A stretch of DNA of 64,000 nucleotides. Source: Sarcina sp034439435 (lineage in GTDB: Bacteria; Bacillota; Clostridia; Clostridiales; Clostridiaceae). The DNA lies in the NCBI RefSeq assembly GCF_034439435.1, contig NZ_JAPCKJ010000001.1:1178001-1242000 (forward strand). Reading direction: 5' to 3'. Position 1 is the stretch's first letter, and every line of letters starts with the position of its first letter. The translations under genes were made by a program, and so were the position numbers. Below the pieces are notes generated by a model. The model searched no databases. It was not told the origin of the DNA and saw nothing but the letters and a program-made list of their open reading frames with translations. This document shows, piece after piece, positions 60,309 through 64,000 of the stretch.

Positions 60309-60527
60309 TTAAACAACGAATAATAAGATTATTGAAATTACTAAACCATATATAGCTGTTGCTTCTGAAAGACCAGCTCCCATGATGAATAAACTTTGAA
60401 TTTTATCTGATGCTTCTGGTTGTCTTGCAGTTGCTTCTATTGCTCCTGCTGTTGCAATCCCTATACCTATTCCGGCTCCTATACCTGCTAATACAGCTAT
60501 ACCTGCTGCTAATAACTTCATATCCAT
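60309..60527 (-). CDS. atpE: ATP synthase F0 subunit c (proton-type)
   Basis: 72 residues, two membrane helices of the rotor ring. The loop has ATARQPEA and the ion-binding carboxylate is E55 in GAGLSEATAIYGLVI. Compared with the Na+ site of Ilyobacter, the positions of Pro28 and Gln32 are Ala and Ile, and the Ser after the Glu is Ala, so the ring is predicted to carry H+. ATG behind AAAGGAGGAAT. Confidence 0.96.
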   Translation of the reverse strand: MDMKLLAAGIAVLAGIGAGIGIGIATAGAIEATARQPEASDKIQSLFIMGAGLSEATAIYGLVISIILLFVV

Positions 60528-60588
60528 TAAAAATTCCTCCTTTTTTAAATCAAACTAAAGTTATTTTGATTTGTTCCTCTAATTTTTC

Positions 60589-61263
60589 TTAGTGATCTGC
60601 TAACATTTTAATGTTTACCATTGTTAACATTGTAAATACTATCATTTGTATTGTTCCATCAAATACATCGAAGAAACCATGTGCTAGTATTGGCACACCT
60701 ATTTGTGCAATCCATCCTATATGAGCTAGACCTGAGTACATTAAGTCTATTAATAGAGTGGCTGCTAACATATTACCAAATAAACGTAGTGCAAGAGATA
60801 CTGGGAAAATTATTCTCTCCATTATATTTAAAGGTAACATTACTGGATATGGCTTGAAATATCCTTTGATATATCCTCCAAGATGACATTTACGTAATGC
60901 ATTAGCATGAACAACAACAAAGGAAGTAATTGTTAATGCCACTGCAACACTTAAATCCTGAGTTGGAGGTGCAAGCCCTATTAATCCATAAAGGTTTAAG
61001 ACAAGTAGGAATACTGCTAATGTTCCTATATAAGGTACAAAACCAATATAACTTTCCCCCATGTTACTCTTTACCAAGTTATAAACTGTTTGATAAACTG
61101 ACTCTAAAACAACTTGTAACTTGCCTGGTTTATTTTTAAGGTTTCTAGTTGATACTATAGCAAATATTGTTATAACAAGCATTGCTGCCCATTGAAAAAT
61201 AATTGTACTACTAATTGTCAAACTACCAACCTTAACTGTAAACATTGGTGCAAAGATATCCAC
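60589..61263 (-). CDS. atpB: ATP synthase F0 subunit a
   Basis: 224 residues, five to six membrane segments. The stator Arg lies in FPVSLALRLFGNMLAATLLI (about 154-173), the hallmark of subunit a. GTG start at 61263 behind GAAAGGGAGTGATTCC. Upstream of atpE, 61 bases apart. Confidence 0.95.
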   Translation of the reverse strand: MDIFAPMFTVKVGSLTISSTIIFQWAAMLVITIFAIVSTRNLKNKPGKLQVVLESVYQTVYNLVKSNMGESYIGFVPYIGTLAVFLLVLNLYGLIGLAPPTQDLSVAVALTITSFVVVHANALRKCHLGGYIKGYFKPYPVMLPLNIMERIIFPVSLALRLFGNMLAATLLIDLMYSGLAHIGWIAQIGVPILAHGFFDVFDGTIQMIVFTMLTMVNIKMLADH

Positions 61264-61314
61264 GGAATCACTCCCTTTCTATCTTAGTATTAATTTATAT
61301 ATGTATATAAATAT

Positions 61315-61683
61315 TTATTTATTTTGTGATAAGGCCTTATTCTTTTTGGTATAAATAAATATTGATATCTGATGTGAAATAAATCCAATTAGATAAAATG
61401 CTAACTCTTTAACATTTCTCATAAATACTAGTGTAAATAAAAGAATTAGAATCATTCTTAATACAAAGCTTATTTGAATTTTTAAAGCTCCTCTTCTTTT
61501 ATTTATGACCTTGTGGATTACAATTGCATTAACCGTAAAATTAATTGTAGCAACTATACTTCCAACTAAAAAAGCCACCCCAAATTTAAAATTAACTAAA
61601 CTAATTACTAGGGTTGCTATTATCGTCAATAAAATATTAGTTTTCATTACTGAAAAAACTAAATCTTTGATTTTAGCGTTCAC
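61315..61683 (-). CDS. atpI: ATP synthase subunit I-like membrane protein
   Basis: 122 residues with about four membrane segments (LLTIIATLVISLVNFKFGVA, VGSIVATINFTVNAIVI, ISFVLRMILILLFTLVFMR and the C-terminal one). First gene of the operon; small hydrophobic AtpI proteins assist ring assembly or Mg2+ supply. Start is GTG at 61683 behind GGAGGTTATAC. Sequence conservation in AtpI is poor, so position is the main support. Confidence 0.85.
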   Translation of the reverse strand: MNAKIKDLVFSVMKTNILLTIIATLVISLVNFKFGVAFLVGSIVATINFTVNAIVIHKVINKRRGALKIQISFVLRMILILLFTLVFMRNVKELAFYLIGFISHQISIFIYTKKNKALSQNK

Positions 61684-62310
61684 GTATAACCTCCATAGTT
61701 CCGCAATGTTACTTTACTAATTATATTCCTGAATTTAATATTAATAAAATTTAAATTTTGCTTGAATTTATTAATATTCTGATATTTTAAAGTACTTTTA
61801 AGCATTTCCTTCATTTTTACTCTCAAAAACTCTCATTTACTCTTTTTTCAATTATTTTTGAATGCTTTTGAATATACTATTTCATTTTTCTGAATTTTTT
61901 AATTATTATTCATTATCTTGAGTTAAATTTCGATTACTATTTTCGATTTTGAAATCCTTTTTTAAAAGTTTTTATTATAAAATCGTATATTTTATCACCT
62001 TTTTTATCAAAAAAGTTTCAAACCACTATTTAGAATAAAATATACAACTTAAAAGGTTTTGAATAACCTTTTTAATATTTATTCACATTTTTTTTGATTT
62101 TTTTTTAAAATCCTTATTTTTTTTAATATTTTCGGAACCTTAATCCTATTTTTTTCTATTCTTTATTCTATTATTCATACTTTTTATATAAAATCTAAAT
62201 AAAATATATATTTTATAATATGAATTTTTATTATTACTTTTGTGCATATTTTTTTAATATATTCTTTATATTAAGATGATAAAATGTATAAATTTAATTT
62301 TTAAAATAAA
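61684..62310. other. Long AT-rich intergenic region upstream of the atp operon
   Basis: About 630 bases without a convincing gene, A-rich on the minus strand. It holds the atp promoter region (a TATAAT near 61725 on minus, no clear -35) and the atpI ribosome site. A 44-codon minus-strand frame (61814-61680) runs into atpI with its TGA overlapping the GTG start, but its A/T-only composition makes coding doubtful. No repeat, tRNA or riboswitch was seen. Confidence 0.6.
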
Positions 62311-62311
62311 A

Positions 62312-62341
62312 AGATGCTATCCTATTAAATGGATAGCATCT
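62312..62341 (-). terminator. Terminator of thlA
   Basis: AGATGCTATCC / GGATAGCATCT 11-bp stem, 8-nt loop, then TTTTATTTT on the minus strand. Confidence 0.88.
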
Positions 62342-62369
62342 AAAAATATATATAATAATGGTAAACTTA

Positions 62370-63548
62370 TTATCTTTCTACGATTAAAGCTGTTCCCATT
62401 CCTCCACCTATGCAAAGTGTTGCTAAGCCTGTTTTAGCATCTCTTTTCATCATTTCATGAAGTAATGTAACTAATATTCTAGCTCCTGAAGCTCCTACTG
62501 GATGTCCTAAAGCTATAGCTCCACCATTTACGTTAACTTTGCTCATATCAAAATCTAAATCTTTAGCTACTGCTAAGCTTTGAGCAGCGAAAGCTTCGTT
62601 TGCTTCTATTAAATCAAGATCTGAAACTGTTAATCCAGTTCCTTCTAATGCCTTTTTAGTAGCATAAAATGGTCCATATCCCATGATTGAAGGATCTAAT
62701 CCTTTTGAACCATAAGAAACTATTTTACAGATTGGAGTTACTCCTAATTCTTTTGCTTTTTCAGCACTCATAACTACTAAAGCAGCGGCACCATCATTTA
62801 TACCTGATGCATTACCAGCTGTAACTGTACCATCTTTTTTGAATGCTGGTCTTAATTTCCCTAATTTTTCAGCAGTTGATCCAAATCTTGGGAACTCATC
62901 AGTATCAAATACTATTGGATCACCTTTTCTTTGTGGAATTACTACTGGTACTATTTCATCTTTGAATTTTCCAGCTTTTATAGCTGCTTCTGCTTTAATT
63001 TGAGAATTTGCAGCAAATTCATCTTGCATTTCTCTAGTTAATCCCCATTGATCTGCTATATTTTCAGCAGTTATACCCATATGGTATCCATTAAATGCAT
63101 CTGTTAATGCATCATTAACCATGGCATCTATCATCTTGCCATCGCCCATTCTTTGACCAAATCTTGCAGTTTTTAAAACATATGGTCCTTGTGACATGTT
63201 TTCCATACCACCAGCTACTACTACATCAGCATCTCCTGCTTTTATCATTTGAGCAGCTAAAGCCACACATCTTAAACCTGAACCACAAACTTTATTTATT
63301 GTCATTGCAGGAACTTCAACTGGTAAACCAGCTTTTACCGCTGCTTGTCTTGCTGGGTTTTGTCCTAATCCTGCTTGGATTACATTACCCATTAAAACTT
63401 CATCAACACATTCTGGTTTTACACCAACTTTATTTAAAGCTTCTTTAATAACTAAAGCTCCTAAATCTACAGCAGGAACATCTTTTAATGAACCTCCAAA
63501 TGATCCTAATGCTGTTCTTACTGCACTTGCAATAACTACCTCTCTCAT
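62370..63548 (-). CDS. thlA: Acetyl-CoA acetyltransferase (thiolase)
   Basis: 392 residues. Condenses two acetyl-CoA to acetoacetyl-CoA, first step of clostridial butyrate formation. Active-site Cys in INKVCGSGLRC (about 83-93), His in GGAIALGHPVGASGARI (about 341-357) and Cys in LCIGGGMGTALIVER at the C-terminus. ATG behind GGGAGG. Single-gene unit, as in other clostridia, away from the crt-bcd cluster. Confidence 0.97.
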   Translation of the reverse strand: MREVVIASAVRTALGSFGGSLKDVPAVDLGALVIKEALNKVGVKPECVDEVLMGNVIQAGLGQNPARQAAVKAGLPVEVPAMTINKVCGSGLRCVALAAQMIKAGDADVVVAGGMENMSQGPYVLKTARFGQRMGDGKMIDAMVNDALTDAFNGYHMGITAENIADQWGLTREMQDEFAANSQIKAEAAIKAGKFKDEIVPVVIPQRKGDPIVFDTDEFPRFGSTAEKLGKLRPAFKKDGTVTAGNASGINDGAAALVVMSAEKAKELGVTPICKIVSYGSKGLDPSIMGYGPFYATKKALEGTGLTVSDLDLIEANEAFAAQSLAVAKDLDFDMSKVNVNGGAIALGHPVGASGARILVTLLHEMMKRDAKTGLATLCIGGGMGTALIVER

Positions 63549-63696
63549 ATCAAAAACCTCCCATTTAGGTAAAAATTTATCAAAAATATATGTTTTTTCT
63601 AACCAATTTAATTATAACCATAAATTTACTAGCTTTCAATATATTTTGTTAAATTTTAAACAATCTTTTTTATTATTTTTTGCTTTTTATAAAAAA

Positions 63697-63765
63697 AGAC
63701 AGATATTTTAGCTTCATTATAGAAATATACCATTAAAATTTCTATATTATTCTAAATATCTGTCT
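63697..63765 (-). terminator. Large terminator hairpin after the epimerase gene
   Basis: AGACAGATATTT / AAATATCTGTCT outer stem with an inner TATAGAAAT / ATTTCTATA stem, then TTTTTTT on the minus strand. It ends the epimerase transcript before thlA. Confidence 0.82.
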
Positions 63766-63814
63766 ATTCATCCCAATTATTCAAATTATATTTATCAAAC
63801 TTTTTAACAAAGTC

Positions 63815-64000
63815 TTATTTGCTTACAAATTCTTCTACAGATTCATCACTTTTTCCAAAGTAGTTTAAGATAGCTTTTACTATTCTTTCTGAAGCTTTAC
63901 CATCTCCATATGGATTTATAGCTTTACTCATTTCTGCGTAAGCTTTTTCATCATTTATAAGTGAATTAGCTTCTTCTAAGATTTTTTCTACATCAGTACC
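63815..64000 (-). CDS. wecB: UDP-N-acetylglucosamine 2-epimerase, C-terminal end
   Basis: 61 codons and the TAA stop are visible; the gene continues past the right edge. The C-terminal part GTDVEKILEEANSL, then INPYGDGKASERIVKAI, is the conserved end of non-hydrolysing UDP-GlcNAc 2-epimerases, which supply UDP-ManNAc for teichoic acid or capsule linkage units. It ends in the large hairpin at 63697-63765. Symbol by family (wecB/mnaA). Confidence 0.88.
   Translation of the reverse strand, partial: GTDVEKILEEANSLINDEKAYAEMSKAINPYGDGKASERIVKAILNYFGKSDESVEEFVSK

Noticed and set aside
61680..61814. 44-codon frame as a definite gene
   Set aside because: Only weak SD, A/T-only composition and no recognisable domain; kept as a question, not a feature.
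1..64000. Prophage, integrative element or complete insertion sequence
   Set aside because: No integrase, transposase, capsid or conjugation gene was found; genes are core functions with ordinary spacing.

Overview
This 64 kb AT-rich window is chromosomal core sequence from a spore-forming low-GC Firmicute. Gene content, codon use and tract style fit a Clostridium, most probably Clostridium perfringens. That is an inference from an alpha/beta-type SASP, SpoIID, SpoIIQ, SpoIIID and YyaC, thiolase, a nine-gene atp operon and the riboswitch set; no species marker was searched. Almost everything is housekeeping. I see no prophage, no intact insertion sequence, no CRISPR array and no integrated island. 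Most genes lie on the minus strand.

Region 1 (1-16,300): cell shape and division (mreC partial, mreB, radC, maf, a SPOR-domain membrane protein), a PHP phosphoesterase, peptidase D, pyruvate kinase, a four-S1-domain RNA-binding protein, a metal-chaperone-like HMA protein, yaaA, a CBS-domain protein, a DEDD exonuclease with a zinc ribbon, an orphan DUF262/DUF1524 (GmrSD-like) protein and a membrane-anchored MutS-type ATPase.

Region 2 (16,300-31,400): a glucose/GlcNAc-type PTS (IIA, IICB) and its LicT-type antiterminator, with two RAT/terminator switches; a zinc-binding lipoprotein with a palindromic operator candidate; the yhaO-yhaN nuclease/ATPase pair; a 38-residue ORF next to a spore SASP gene; a sortase-anchored 5'-nucleotidase; two tRNA-Trp genes; a CBS-ACT protein; the tsaE-tsaB-rimI operon; and ribU under an FMN riboswitch.

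Region 3 (31,400-47,200): tex, a membrane M28 peptidase, prfB with its programmed +1 frameshift, secA, hpf (raiA), and a long structured RNA that I assign to the raiA RNA family. This is followed by comFC, a degenerate ComFA-like gene, recD2, nagA, and metK behind a SAM-I riboswitch. The metK Shine-Dalgarno lies about 42 nt before the AUG, across a hairpin.

Region 4 (47,200-64,000): a seven-gene tRNA array (Tyr-Thr three times, plus Val), yyaC, then a sporulation and cell-wall cluster (mbl, spoIIID, spoIIQ, spoIID, murA, ywmB-like). The atpIBEFHAGDC operon follows (c subunit lacks the Na+ signature), then a gene-free AT-rich stretch of about 0.6 kb, thlA and the 3' end of a UDP-GlcNAc 2-epimerase gene. 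Nearly every transcription unit ends in a clear intrinsic terminator. In several cases G-U wobble pairs reveal which strand the hairpin serves.

The best candidates for a second look are the free-standing raiA RNA, the long SD-to-AUG spacing of metK, the ATPases with membrane segments (MutS-like and YhaN), the apparently catalytically dead SpoIIQ, the degenerate ComFA, and an imperfect repeat shared by two intergenic regions.
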